Part shown: piece by piece, positions 45,253 to 54,425 of the stretch
Layout: every line of letters begins with the position of its first letter
Numbering within the stretch: the stretch's first letter is position 1
Assembly: GCF_015244745.1 (NCBI RefSeq)
Contig: NZ_JABCQI010000006.1
Coordinates: 62,001 to 126,000 of the forward strand
Direction of reading: 5' to 3'
DNA length: 64,000 nt
Source of the DNA: Gluconobacter cadivus
GTDB lineage: Bacteria > Pseudomonadota > Alphaproteobacteria > Acetobacterales > Acetobacteraceae
Position numbers and translations under genes: made by a program
The notes under the pieces: generated by a model
Told to the model about the DNA's origin: nothing
Databases searched by the model: none
The model's input: the letters and a program-made list of their open reading frames with translations, nothing else

Positions 45253-46893
45253 ATGACGTCCGATCGCACTGTACCTTCACTCCCTCCCCTTCTGGATGCG
45301 GTTCACAACCGCGAAACTGCCTTCACAAACGATGAGCGGCACAAGAATGGTACGCTCGGCCTCTTGCCAGACGCCGTCGAAACCCTTGATCGGCAGATGG
45401 AGCGCGTCCTATGGCAGCTTGACAGCAAGAGTAACGATCTCGAGCGCTTTCTCCATCTGAACGAATTGTCACAGCGTAACGAGACCCTGTTCTTCAAGGT
45501 TGTGATGTCTGATCCGAAGCGCTTTCTTCCCATTGTTTACGATCCGACAATCGCTGATGCCTGCCTTCAGTACAGCCGTCTCTTCGAGAGACCACAGGGT
45601 ATGTATCTTTCGCTACGTCACAAAGGTCGTGTGAAAGAGATACTCGCCAACTGGCCCGAAAAAGATGTGCGCTTCATTTGCGTCAGTTCCGGCGGCCGTA
45701 TTCTGGGGCTCGGAGATATCGGAGCCAATGGCATGGGGATCCCGGTAGGCAAACTGCAGCTCTATACGGCCTGCGCCGCCATCCCGCCTCAGGGCCTGAT
45801 GCCAATGTTACTGGATATCGGTACAACCAATCAGGAGTTGATTGACGATCCACTCTATCTCGGTTTGCGGCAGGCACCCCCATCGTCAGACGAACTCGAC
45901 GCATTCGTTGATGAACTCGTGGCAGCCATTCAAGAGCTTTATCCTCGTTGCTGCTTACATTTTGAGGACTGGAAAGGAGACGATGCCATCCGCCTATTGG
46001 CGCGATATCGTGACAAAATCCTTTGCTATAATGACGATATTCAGGGGACTGCGGCCATTACGATCGCGGGCCTCGACACCGCCCTGTCGATCAAAGGCGA
46101 GGCGCTGAAAGAACAGCGTATCCTGTTCTACGGTGCAGGGTCTGCCGGGATCGGTATCGCGAATATGATCGTGAGTGCATTACAGGACGAAGGTCTTTCT
46201 GAAGCTGACGCCCGCACCCGCATTTCCATGATGGATATCAACGGTTTGATCGAACCTTCGCGGCAGGATCTTAATCCGTCTCAGAAAGTGTTCGCCCACT
46301 CCCATGCCGCGACGAAAGACCTTGCGGCGGCAGTCAGAGCCATTAAGCCCACTGTTCTGATCGGCGTCAGCACCAACGCGGGTGGCTTCACCGAGGAAGT
46401 CGTTCGCACCATGGCGAGCATCAACGACAAGCCCGTTATTTTCGCGCTCTCCAATCCCACCGACAAGGCGGAATGTACCGCGGAGCAAGCTTATCGCTGG
46501 ACAGACGGCCGTGCCCTCTTCGCTGCTGGCGTCCAGTTCGACGATGTTACTTTGAATGGCAAAACGCTCACCCCCGGACAGGCCAATAATTTCTATATCT
46601 TCCCCGCCGTGGCACTGGCTGTCTGGGCAACACAGGCACGACGCATCACCGACGAGGTCTTCCTTGAAGCTGCGAAGGCAACCGCTGAACAGGTCACAAC
46701 GGAACAACGTACCCATGGCCTGCTTTTTCCGCCGCAAAAAGATGTCCTACGTGTGGAGATCAACACGGCCATCAAAGTCGCGCGTCAAATCTTCAAATCG
46801 GGCCTGGCTCAGGTCCCTGAACCCGAAGACATCGTGGACTGGATTGAAGCTAAGCTCTACCGTCCGGAATACTCTACGTTAGAGGAGAACTGA
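45253..46893 (+). CDS. maeA: NAD-dependent malic enzyme
   Basis: About 546 residues from the ATG at 45253, which has GGAGA six bases before it; an ATG at 45241 is in frame. Long (sfcA-type) malic enzyme: R-G-M-Y-L-S-L-R-H-K-G-like segment, I-C-V-S-S-G-G-R-I-L-G-L-G-D-I-G-A-N-G, the metal site F-E-D-W, C-Y-N-D-D-I-Q-G-T, and the NAD-binding FYGAGSAGIG. It converts malate to pyruvate and CO2. It precedes fumC by 3 bp. Confidence 0.95.
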   Translation: MTSDRTVPSLPPLLDAVHNRETAFTNDERHKNGTLGLLPDAVETLDRQMERVLWQLDSKSNDLERFLHLNELSQRNETLFFKVVMSDPKRFLPIVYDPTIADACLQYSRLFERPQGMYLSLRHKGRVKEILANWPEKDVRFICVSSGGRILGLGDIGANGMGIPVGKLQLYTACAAIPPQGLMPMLLDIGTTNQELIDDPLYLGLRQAPPSSDELDAFVDELVAAIQELYPRCCLHFEDWKGDDAIRLLARYRDKILCYNDDIQGTAAITIAGLDTALSIKGEALKEQRILFYGAGSAGIGIANMIVSALQDEGLSEADARTRISMMDINGLIEPSRQDLNPSQKVFAHSHAATKDLAAAVRAIKPTVLIGVSTNAGGFTEEVVRTMASINDKPVIFALSNPTDKAECTAEQAYRWTDGRALFAAGVQFDDVTLNGKTLTPGQANNFYIFPAVALAVWATQARRITDEVFLEAAKATAEQVTTEQRTHGLLFPPQKDVLRVEINTAIKVARQIFKSGLAQVPEPEDIVDWIEAKLYRPEYSTLEEN

Positions 46894-46896
46894 TCC

Positions 46897-48345
46897 GTGG
46901 CTCTTCCGCTTCATCTGCGAGACACCCGGATCGGCCTCAACGTTTCGGGAACGCGTGTCGAAACAGACTCAATGGGGCGGATCGACGTCCCAGCCGACCG
47001 CTACTGGGGTGCCCAGACGCAGCGCAGTCTTGAGCATTTTTCCATTGGCAACGACCGGATGCCAATGGAAGTCTATCATGCCTATGGGATCGTCAAGAAA
47101 GCTGCAGCGCAGGTCAATGCGGCAGGTGGTCGCCTGACTGCTCTCAAAGCAGGTGCAATTACTCAAGCTTGTGACGAGGTCATTGCTGGCGAACTGGATG
47201 CTCATTTCCCGCTCTTTGTCTGGCAGACTGGATCGGGGACACAGAGCAACATGAACATCAACGAAGTGGTGTCCAACCGGGCGATCCAGCTTTTAGGTGG
47301 AACACTCGGTAGCAAAAACCCTGTTCACCCAAACGACGACGTTAACATGGGCATGTCGAGCAACGACAGTTTCCCCACAGCGATGCATATTGCGACACTT
47401 ACACTGCTTGATAAGCGCCTGCTTCCGGAGCTGGACGCTCTGGCCACCACCATCGAGGAAAAAGCAGGGTGCTGGATGGACGTTGTCAAGATCGGACGCA
47501 CTCACCTTGAAGACGCCGTACCGCTGACGGTTGGGCAAGAGTGGTCCGGCTATGCTCATCAGATCCGAGAGACCATCGCAAACCTGAAGCTGGGACGTGC
47601 AGGGTTATTCGAACTCGCGATTGGCGGTACCGCAGTTGGAACCGGCCTAAATGCACCTAAAGGTTTCAGCGTCGATATGGCCAATGCCATAGCCCAACTA
47701 ACAGGCGAGCCATATGTTACAGCGCCGAATAAATTTTCCGCCCAAGGTACTCTAGATGCCATGGTTCGCATGAGCGCAGCTTTACGAGGCGTGGCCGTAG
47801 CACTCATGAAGATCGCCAACGACATGCGCTGGCTGGCTTCCGGGCCACGATGCGGGTTGGGTGAGTTGCGGCTACCAGAAAATGAGCCCGGATCGTCGAT
47901 CATGCCGGGCAAGGTCAATCCTACTCAATGTGAGGCCCTCGTCATGATCGCGATTCAGGTCATTGGTGATGATACCGCGGTCGCTTTCGCCGGCAGTCAG
48001 GGCAATTTCGAACTCAACGCCATGCGACCGATCGTCATCAATAACGTCCTGCATGCAATCCGTATTTTGTCTGATGGTTGCCAGAAATTCCGTCAGTATT
48101 CTGTCGAAGGTACAGAACTTAATCTGAAACGTATTCGTGAAATGGTCTCACGGTCGATCATGCTGGTGACAGCACTAAGTCCTGATATCGGATACGATAA
48201 AGCCTCTGCCATTGCCCATGTGGCGATGGAGCAGGATATGACACTTAGGGACGCTGCTCTCAAAAGCGGCTATATTGATGAGCAGACATTCGATCGGCTC
48301 GCCGACCCTATGACAATGATCGGTCATGGGGTCGGGGGAGCCTGA
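46897..48345 (+). CDS. fumC: Class II fumarate hydratase
   Basis: A 482-residue protein starting at GTG, with AGAGGAGAA nine bases before. Class II fumarase signatures: S-G-T-Q-S-N-M-N-I-N-E-V, H-P-N-D-D-V-N-M-G-M-S-S-N-D, and GSSIMPGKVNP, the fumarase/aspartase signature. It interconverts malate and fumarate and is co-transcribed with malic enzyme. Class II enzymes need no iron-sulfur cluster. Confidence 0.95.
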   Translation: MALPLHLRDTRIGLNVSGTRVETDSMGRIDVPADRYWGAQTQRSLEHFSIGNDRMPMEVYHAYGIVKKAAAQVNAAGGRLTALKAGAITQACDEVIAGELDAHFPLFVWQTGSGTQSNMNINEVVSNRAIQLLGGTLGSKNPVHPNDDVNMGMSSNDSFPTAMHIATLTLLDKRLLPELDALATTIEEKAGCWMDVVKIGRTHLEDAVPLTVGQEWSGYAHQIRETIANLKLGRAGLFELAIGGTAVGTGLNAPKGFSVDMANAIAQLTGEPYVTAPNKFSAQGTLDAMVRMSAALRGVAVALMKIANDMRWLASGPRCGLGELRLPENEPGSSIMPGKVNPTQCEALVMIAIQVIGDDTAVAFAGSQGNFELNAMRPIVINNVLHAIRILSDGCQKFRQYSVEGTELNLKRIREMVSRSIMLVTALSPDIGYDKASAIAHVAMEQDMTLRDAALKSGYIDEQTFDRLADPMTMIGHGVGGA

Positions 48346-48414
48346 TGGCGATAGCACCCTAAAACTGCACAATTCCTCTTTTTCCTAGAGCCGAGTGCTT
48401 TTTAGTAAGAGCCG

Positions 48415-49296
48415 CTAATCAACATCGCGAGACTGTTGCTCGTAAAATATTTGGAACGAATCTCCGAGAGTTTCTATTTTTGCTCTAACGGGTGCATTGA
48501 AGTGTACACCCGTTACATATCGACCATTCTGGGAAAGCTCGGTGAGAATCTTACGACGTGTTTTTGCAGCCAAATCGGGAGTGTAATCGAAGGCAAATGT
48601 GGCGTCAGGACGTGCCACCTGAATATAAGGGAAATGCAGGATATCTCCCCAGACCAGGAGGGAGTCGCCTTCGCTTTCCAAAAGATAACCGGAATGACCT
48701 GGTGTATGTCCTGGTAAATGGACAGCTGTGATCCCGGGAAGCAGAACATCTCCGTCCTCGAAAGGTGTGAGCTGCTGCTGGTAAGCATCAAGGACGTTGC
48801 ATGCCACGTCGAACAGACGCTGATAATCGGCAGATGCAACCTTGCGTGCCTCATCGTCTCGCCAGAAATTCAGTTCCGCCCTATGCAGGAAAACTTTTTT
48901 GACGTTACGGAAATGTTTTGTGGCGAGAGGACCGGCCAAACCTCCAACATGGTCGCTGTGCCCATGTGTGAGAAGGATCGTGTCGATCTGTAGGGGATCA
49001 TAACCTGCAGCAACCATGGCAGGAACCAGACGTCCGCCCCACCCGTTGATATTTCCGGCACCCCCATCAATCAAAATGGTCTGTGTTCCGATTTCGACGA
49101 TAAAAGCATTAATGAACATACGCGGCAAAGATGAGACATTCGCCGCGATCAAAAGTGATAATACCTCATCATTGTCGATGCCTTCAAGCATGTCGAATGA
49201 TCCGTCCAGAGAGCCGTCACTCAGAACCGTTACGGCGAACTCGCCGACACGGTAACGGCTAATTTCAGGGGCCTGAAACATTCGTTTTGATGACAT
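48415..49296 (-). CDS. Metallo-beta-lactamase-fold hydrolase
   Basis: About 293 residues from the ATG at 49296 (AAGGGACAAG upstream); the frame is open 20 codons further. The metal site T-H-G-H-S-D-H-V-G-G is complete, with H-L-P-G-H-T-P-G-H and V-W-G-D-I-L-H as the later ligands. It resembles the lactonase-like branch (quorum-quenching AiiA-like and related), but the substrate cannot be assigned. It is followed, on the same strand upstream, by an SDR gene. Confidence 0.88.
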   Translation of the reverse strand: MSSKRMFQAPEISRYRVGEFAVTVLSDGSLDGSFDMLEGIDNDEVLSLLIAANVSSLPRMFINAFIVEIGTQTILIDGGAGNINGWGGRLVPAMVAAGYDPLQIDTILLTHGHSDHVGGLAGPLATKHFRNVKKVFLHRAELNFWRDDEARKVASADYQRLFDVACNVLDAYQQQLTPFEDGDVLLPGITAVHLPGHTPGHSGYLLESEGDSLLVWGDILHFPYIQVARPDATFAFDYTPDLAAKTRRKILTELSQNGRYVTGVHFNAPVRAKIETLGDSFQIFYEQQSRDVD

Positions 49297-49387
49297 GAAC
49301 TTGTCCCTTGGGTGCTCATTGAGTTGCGGACAGACGACAGAGTCCGCCCGCAACAATCCGACACCATGTCAGCAGTGCTTTACCTGA

Positions 49388-50170
49388 TCAGACGACGCCG
49401 TTCAGTTTGCAAAGGACGGCATGACGAGCCGCTTTCACCGTCTCAGGTGTCGTGCGGTTGTCGATAGCCTGCTGCTTGGTTGCGGCATCGCCGCCAACGA
49501 CCATATCTTCATCTTGCATGAGAGCGTCGACACCCTGCTGCGCTACGATATGCAAATCATTTTTCGGCCCGTGGTCGATCTTGCTGGTGGCCATGCCGGC
49601 ATTCTTGTGAAAACGCGTGTTTGTTGCACCCGGGAGCAGAGCAGTGACACCCACGCCCGTATCGCGAAGCTCTTCACGCAGGGATTCTGCAAACATAAAA
49701 CCGAATGCCTTGGAGGGACCATAGACCGTTTCGTAAGGCGTCGGTGTGGTTGCCGAGAGGGACGAGACAATCATGATCCGGCCGGCCTTGTTGGGCACCA
49801 TGTGCTGCACTACACGCTTGGCCAGATGCACCGTCCCGGAGATGTTGATGGCAATGACCCGGAAATCATCTTCGAGCTTGTTATCAACAAAGGCACCGCC
49901 CAGGCCGATGCCAACATTGAGAACGGCAATATCGACGTTTCTGCCAATATCTTTCGTAAACTGCCAGAACCCTTCGACGCCGTCATAGGTCGCTGCATCC
50001 GCCTGAAAGGCATAGACTGTCACCCCGATCTTTTCGAGTTCTGTTTTGGCGTCGTGGATTTTATCGCTGGCCCCCGAGATGGCGAGATCATAACCCATGC
50101 CGCCAAGGATACATGCAATCTCGAAACCAATGCCCGAGGACGATCCGCTGATCATGGCAAGTTTGCTCAT
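49388..50170 (-). CDS. Short-chain dehydrogenase/reductase
   Basis: A 260-residue SDR: cofactor motif SGSSSGIG (8-15), N-V-G-I-G at the NNAG position, S-S-L-S-A-T and Y-x3-K (YGPSK). The AQ/SGA sequence after the second strand gives no clear cofactor preference. It is upstream of the metallo-hydrolase (91 bp gap) and may be co-transcribed with it. Confidence 0.9.
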   Translation of the reverse strand: MSKLAMISGSSSGIGFEIACILGGMGYDLAISGASDKIHDAKTELEKIGVTVYAFQADAATYDGVEGFWQFTKDIGRNVDIAVLNVGIGLGGAFVDNKLEDDFRVIAINISGTVHLAKRVVQHMVPNKAGRIMIVSSLSATTPTPYETVYGPSKAFGFMFAESLREELRDTGVGVTALLPGATNTRFHKNAGMATSKIDHGPKNDLHIVAQQGVDALMQDEDMVVGGDAATKQQAIDNRTTPETVKAARHAVLCKLNGVV

Positions 50171-50307
50171 CTGTCTTCACTCTTCCCAAAGTTGGATAAA
50201 ACGGAGTGACAAATCGCAAGGAATATCTACTGCCACTCCCCCCGGAGATAAGCGCTCAATTCTTAAAAATCCACATGATCGGCGAAGAGCTATAATCAAC
50301 GGGGTGA

Positions 50308-51258
50308 TCACTCCTGTTCACCTGGACTGCTGTAGACAGCCTTTTGTTCCTGTACCAGGCGAATAAGAGCCCGTAATGCTTCAGGTAGTTGCCGACGACT
50401 GGGATAATACAGAAAGAGCGGCGGTCCCATAGAAGCCCATTCGGGCAGGACCTTGACGAGCGACCCGTTTGCAATCTGCACTGCCGCCCGGCTTTCAAGG
50501 TTGTAACTGATCCCCCCATCGCGTTCGGCGATCTCGATAGACAGAACGGTTTCGTTGACGATCACTGACCAGTCCGTGTCCAAAAAGACTTTCTCCTCGC
50601 CGCGTTCCAGCTCCCAGTGATAGATTTTTCCGCTTCCCATCCGGATCCCTATACAGCGATGCTGGTGTAGGTCGGCCGGGCCTCGAAGGGGTGGAGCTGA
50701 AGCAAGATAGGCAGGCGATGCGACTGTCACCCATCTTAGATCGGGACAGAGCGGGACCGCGATCATGTCTTCCGGTATTGTGCCACCATAGCGAACACCT
50801 GCATCAAAGCCCTGTTCGATGATGTCTTCCACCACATCATCCACTGCGACTTCCAGACGCACCTCGGGATAAAGGGCGACATAGCCCGCTATAACGGGAG
50901 CCAGAATCAGACGGGCGGCATCCGTCGGTACGTTCAGACGTAACTGACCCGCAGGGCGGTCCCGATAACGATTGAGCGCTTCGAGCCCATTGGTGATTTC
51001 CGAGAGTCCTGATATGACATGCGAGAGCAATTCCCGTCCGGCCGGCGTTAGCGTGACGCTGCGATTGGTCCGGTTAAAGAGACGGACACCCAGGCGCTTT
51101 TCCAGTCCGCGGATAGCGTGGCTCAAGGCCGATGGAGAAAGATCCAGTTCTGCTGCAGTTTTGCGAAATCCACCTGTTTTGGCGATGGCGCAGAACAGGT
51201 TGAGATCTCCCAGATCTCCACGTGAAAGATGCATGATGCGTTTCGCCCGCTCGTTCAT
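50308..51258 (-). CDS. LysR-type transcriptional regulator
   Basis: A 316-residue LysR protein: HTH with L-N-L-F-C-A-I-A-K-T-G-G-F, P-S-A-L-S-H-A-I-R-G-L-E-K-R-L-G, then an effector domain ending FLYYPSRRQLPEAL. It resembles the LysR at 7847-8752, which also accompanies SDR genes. It is divergent from the SDR at 51384 and upstream of the SDR-hydrolase pair, so either could be its target. An ATG eight codons in is an alternative start. Confidence 0.9.
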   Translation of the reverse strand: MNERAKRIMHLSRGDLGDLNLFCAIAKTGGFRKTAAELDLSPSALSHAIRGLEKRLGVRLFNRTNRSVTLTPAGRELLSHVISGLSEITNGLEALNRYRDRPAGQLRLNVPTDAARLILAPVIAGYVALYPEVRLEVAVDDVVEDIIEQGFDAGVRYGGTIPEDMIAVPLCPDLRWVTVASPAYLASAPPLRGPADLHQHRCIGIRMGSGKIYHWELERGEEKVFLDTDWSVIVNETVLSIEIAERDGGISYNLESRAAVQIANGSLVKVLPEWASMGPPLFLYYPSRRQLPEALRALIRLVQEQKAVYSSPGEQE

Positions 51259-51383
51259 TCATATTTGTTGAATGTAAGCATACACCATGTGCTTTTTGAC
51301 TCAATTCCAGGCCTTATGAGGTTGCGCTAGGATCCGTTGATAAATCACCTTTCTTGGTGCCCCAGACAGAAGGAGCAACGTGC

Positions 51384-52316
51384 ATGTCAGAAAGAATGCG
51401 GAAAATCGTCGCAAAGGATCGTGTCGCAGTCATCACCGGTGCAGCAAAAGGCATTGGTGCTGCTCTTGCCCGAGAATTTGCGACCCGCGGGATGCGCTTG
51501 GCACTTCTTGATCAGGACGGAGACGCGCTGGAGGCGCTGGCGCCCACGCTTCCCGTTGACGTACTGACTGTCGTGGGTGACGTGACCGATGATACGGTGC
51601 TTCTGCGCTTGCGTGACGAAACGTTAACCCGCTTTGGGGACGTTGGATTACTGGTGAATAATGTTGGTGTGCTGAGCAAAGCCGGTCCATGGGCTTCACC
51701 AGATGAATGGGATCGGACTCTAAACGTAAATTTTCGCGCCGTCCTCAGCGCACAACATCTATTCGTGCCACATATGACCGCCGCAAAACGTCCATCGGCC
51801 GTGGTGAATCTTGGCTCCAAGGAAGGAATTACTACGCCGCCTGGTCACGCCGCCTATTCTGTCGCCAAAGCAGCAGTGAAGGTGCTCACGGAGCAGTTGG
51901 CCCATGAACTGCTAGTCTCCACGGGAGGAACTGTTTCGGCCCACCTTCTGGTACCAGGTTATACATGGACCCCTATGAATTTCCACGGCAAGGATGGGCC
52001 TCATGACCGTAAACCGGAGGCTGCATGGACAGCGGAACAGGTCGTAGATTATTTTCTGCAGCGGATATTCAATGAGGATTTCTACATCCTGTGTCCGGAC
52101 AACGAAGTTACATCCGAAATGGATACACGCCGCATTCAGTGGTCGGTCGACGACATGATTCACAATCGCCCCGCACTCTCACGCTGGAACCCGGCTTGGG
52201 CGCAAAAATTTACGCAATGGATGAGAGCCGATGGTACAAACCGCTCCAAAGCCAGCGCGTATCCCGAACCTGTCGAACCGTCTGCCCTGCCTGATCGTCA
52301 TCTTCGTCGGCGATAA
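51384..52316 (+). CDS. Short-chain dehydrogenase/reductase, probably with altered C-terminus
   Basis: About 310 residues from MSERMRK at 51384. GAAKGIG cofactor motif, N-N-V-G, catalytic Ser in N-L-G-S-K-E-G and Y-S-V-A-K. The last 20 residues or so (from SKASAYPEPVEP) are Pro/Arg-rich, and this part overlaps, on the other strand, a gene that looks like plasmid backbone. The natural 3' end may have been replaced at a junction near 52.25 kb. Confidence 0.8.
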   Translation: MSERMRKIVAKDRVAVITGAAKGIGAALAREFATRGMRLALLDQDGDALEALAPTLPVDVLTVVGDVTDDTVLLRLRDETLTRFGDVGLLVNNVGVLSKAGPWASPDEWDRTLNVNFRAVLSAQHLFVPHMTAAKRPSAVVNLGSKEGITTPPGHAAYSVAKAAVKVLTEQLAHELLVSTGGTVSAHLLVPGYTWTPMNFHGKDGPHDRKPEAAWTAEQVVDYFLQRIFNEDFYILCPDNEVTSEMDTRRIQWSVDDMIHNRPALSRWNPAWAQKFTQWMRADGTNRSKASAYPEPVEPSALPDRHLRRR

Positions 52317-52461
52317 GAAGTTCATCCAGGGTGCTATGGGTTCTTTCCATCGCCGAACTGCTGACGGCTTCGCGGCGGCTGAGAATACGACTGATTTGAT
52401 AAGGGGCTGGAAGACGGACCAGACGCTCACGGACACCACCGGATAGCTCAGTTCGCTTCAT
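52210..52461 (-). pseudogene. Plasmid-type hypothetical protein, 3' end lost
   Basis: The frame reads MKRTELSGGVRERLVRLPAP, then I-S-R-I-L-S-R-R-E-A-V, D-E-L-L-I-A-D-E-D-D-D-Q-A-G, in good GC-rich codon use with a natural start, but it overlaps the end of the SDR gene and probably stops being genuine near 52260. I recognise no family. Confidence 0.4.
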
Positions 52462-52582
52462 GCCCCAAACCTTTATCAGAGAACTTGAAAAACAATCTTA
52501 TTAAAGGTTGTACTGAAAACCTTTCAATAAAATTTTCTGTTGGAGATCTCTTAAAGGTTTGTGCCCATTCTTCTGCATATTT
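52462..52582. other. Short gap in plasmid backbone
   Basis: An AT-rich 120-bp stretch between the truncated gene and the small membrane protein; no gene or clear terminator seen. Confidence 0.3.
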
Positions 52583-52834
52583 TCAGAACACAAGAAAAGC
52601 GACGGCGATATTTATGATCGCTCCACAGAACACGATCACAAGAAGCCGCTCGGTCGTCGCGGCCGACAAGCCAGATGACGCGGGGTGAGACTGGAGATAT
52701 TTCAGTCGCGCATACCCCGCGAGAATTAGGCTGATCCCAACGGCTCCGGACACCATGGCCACACGGTAGGATAAGGCCGCAACTGTTGGCGTAGAAATTC
52801 GCTCTCTCCTAACGGGTGTGTCCGCAATGGACAC
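52583..52834 (-). CDS. Small membrane protein, two TM segments
   Basis: An 83-residue protein with two hydrophobic segments: VAMVSGAVGISLILAGYA (about 26-43) and LLVIVFCGAIINIAVAFLVF (64-83). No family recognised. It lies 10 bp downstream of the DUF2312 gene, so it is probably in the same operon. Confidence 0.6.
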   Translation of the reverse strand: MSIADTPVRRERISTPTVAALSYRVAMVSGAVGISLILAGYARLKYLQSHPASSGLSAATTERLLVIVFCGAIINIAVAFLVF

Positions 52835-52843
52835 ACTACTGTT

Positions 52844-53128
52844 TCACATTCCCAGAGCACGACGGTAAATGTCCAGAAGGGTTTCCTGCTCCTCGACCTG
52901 GGCGGGCTCCATTTTCCGAAGTTTCAGGATCTGTTTGATGATCTTGACGTCGAAACCAGCCGACTTGGCCTCGCTGAAGATGTCCTTGATATCGCCAGCC
53001 AGCACCTTTCGCTCTTCTTCCAGCCGCTCGACACGCTCGATGATGGATCTAAGACGATCCGCCGCAATTCCTCCGGTCTGAGCTGGAGCCTTAAGAGCCG
53101 CTACGTCCTGTTTCTCATGTGCCAACAT
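52844..53128 (-). CDS. DUF2312 / GapR-family nucleoid protein
   Basis: A 94-residue protein with the DUF2312 pattern: R-L-R-S-I-I-E-R-V-E-R-L-E-E-E-R, I-K-D-I-F-S-E-A-K-S-A-G-F-D, I-I-K-Q-I-L-K-L-R. In Caulobacter GapR binds overtwisted AT-rich DNA and aids replication. Here it is next to repC, a plasmid-borne copy. It sits 52 bp downstream of repC. Confidence 0.88.
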   Translation of the reverse strand: MLAHEKQDVAALKAPAQTGGIAADRLRSIIERVERLEEERKVLAGDIKDIFSEAKSAGFDVKIIKQILKLRKMEPAQVEEQETLLDIYRRALGM

Positions 53129-53180
53129 ACAATTCTCCTTTCACTCGCCCATTCTGCAGATCCCATCTGCGACTGACACC

Positions 53181-54425
53181 TCAATGGTAGGTGCGGTCGG
53201 CCGAAAGATCTGACGCCAGGCCATAGAGCGTCCGGTCCAGAGCCAATGTACCGTCCAGATGACGCTCGATCATGGCCCGTAGCAGGCCACCGGACGACCG
53301 GACTTTGCCCTTTCGCGCCTTGGCGGAAATGACGCACACCGCGACAGCCGCCTCATATCGACCCATCACACTGCACGCCTGACGCCAGGCATGAGACGAA
53401 ATCCCCAGAGAGCCAGTGAGCATCTCCACGGCGTCGATCAGTTCGGCCTCATGGGGACGGCTGCTGGTGCAGAGATCGCGCAGGTCCGGGACGAGCTGAA
53501 GGAGGAAGTTCGGTCCGGCCTTGAAGCCCCGAAGCGGCGAGGCCTTGGCAGGGGAGGCACTGTCAGACCCAACTACTCCTTCTTCTATGCCAACGCCGGC
53601 GCAGCCGGCTCCGCTTACAGTAACTTTAGGTATCGTATTTGGGTTTGTATCAGTATTGTGGGGTCCATCAGTGCGCCCCATGGGGTCCATTTCCACAGGG
53701 TCAGCACCTGCGATCAGGGCTTCCAGACGCTCGACCAGCCCCTCCATCTGCTCTACCAGCGGAGAGAGAATGTCCAGGTCGTGGTCATTGCCACGCAGCG
53801 CCAGGAGCTGATGCCCGTTCTGCTGGATGCTCATGACCTCTGCCTTGTCGCTGACCGTCTCAAGCGCCGTGGCAGAAAGGGCCGTGATGCGGCGGCTCAG
53901 GATCATGGCACGCTTGTGCAGGCGCTTTCCTTCGCGCTCCCGCTCTCTGAAGGCCTCAACGCGTTGGAGCATTTCGTCGTAGCGCCGAGAGAGCGGCGAC
54001 AGATCGAACCCGTATCCCTCAAGGATGGCCCCATTGCGGCCGTCACGTCTCAACCAGCGCTGTTGATTCGGACTATCGCGCATGATGATCCAGCCTAACT
54101 CGCTGAGGCCTCGTAACCAGCGTTTGACCGTGGACCGCTCGATGCCGAACCGCTCGCAGATGTCACGATTGCGCACGGCGCAGATTGTGAGGTTGTCGTC
54201 CTCCCAGTCCACCGGCTTCGTGCGGCTGATCAGAAAGCCAAGCAGATCGGACTGGCGCGGCTGAAGGCCAAGCGCACGAGGCTCTGTGTGCAACGCACTG
54301 AGGATCTGCGCCTTGCTGGCACCACTTCGCGGCAGGGCCTCGCACTGCATCTCCGCGAGGATCATGGCGGCGGTGATGCGCCTCACGCCCGCCTGGTGGG
54401 GGTCATACGAAAGAGAATAGGTCAT
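53181..54425 (-). CDS. repC: RepC-like plasmid replication initiator
   Basis: About 414 residues from MTYSLSYDP (54425); the frame is open 25 codons further upstream. N-terminal RP-C domain: N-R-D-I-C-E-R-F-G-I-E-R-S-T-V-K-R-W-L-R-G-L-S-E-L-G-W, then D-L-S-P-L, and a C-terminal RP-C_C-like domain (A-W-R-Q-A-C-S-V-M-G-R-Y-E-A-A-V-A-V-C-V). A linker rich in Asn/Thr/Pro separates them. In repABC plasmids repC is preceded by repA and repB; none is visible upstream here, where the DNA is non-coding for about 570 bp. Confidence 0.85.
   Translation of the reverse strand: MTYSLSYDPHQAGVRRITAAMILAEMQCEALPRSGASKAQILSALHTEPRALGLQPRQSDLLGFLISRTKPVDWEDDNLTICAVRNRDICERFGIERSTVKRWLRGLSELGWIIMRDSPNQQRWLRRDGRNGAILEGYGFDLSPLSRRYDEMLQRVEAFREREREGKRLHKRAMILSRRITALSATALETVSDKAEVMSIQQNGHQLLALRGNDHDLDILSPLVEQMEGLVERLEALIAGADPVEMDPMGRTDGPHNTDTNPNTIPKVTVSGAGCAGVGIEEGVVGSDSASPAKASPLRGFKAGPNFLLQLVPDLRDLCTSSRPHEAELIDAVEMLTGSLGISSHAWRQACSVMGRYEAAVAVCVISAKARKGKVRSSGGLLRAMIERHLDGTLALDRTLYGLASDLSADRTYH

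Noticed and set aside
53391-54098. 235-codon + strand frame opposite repC
   Set aside because: Antisense to repC, with no start signal; the RepC domain order supports the minus strand.
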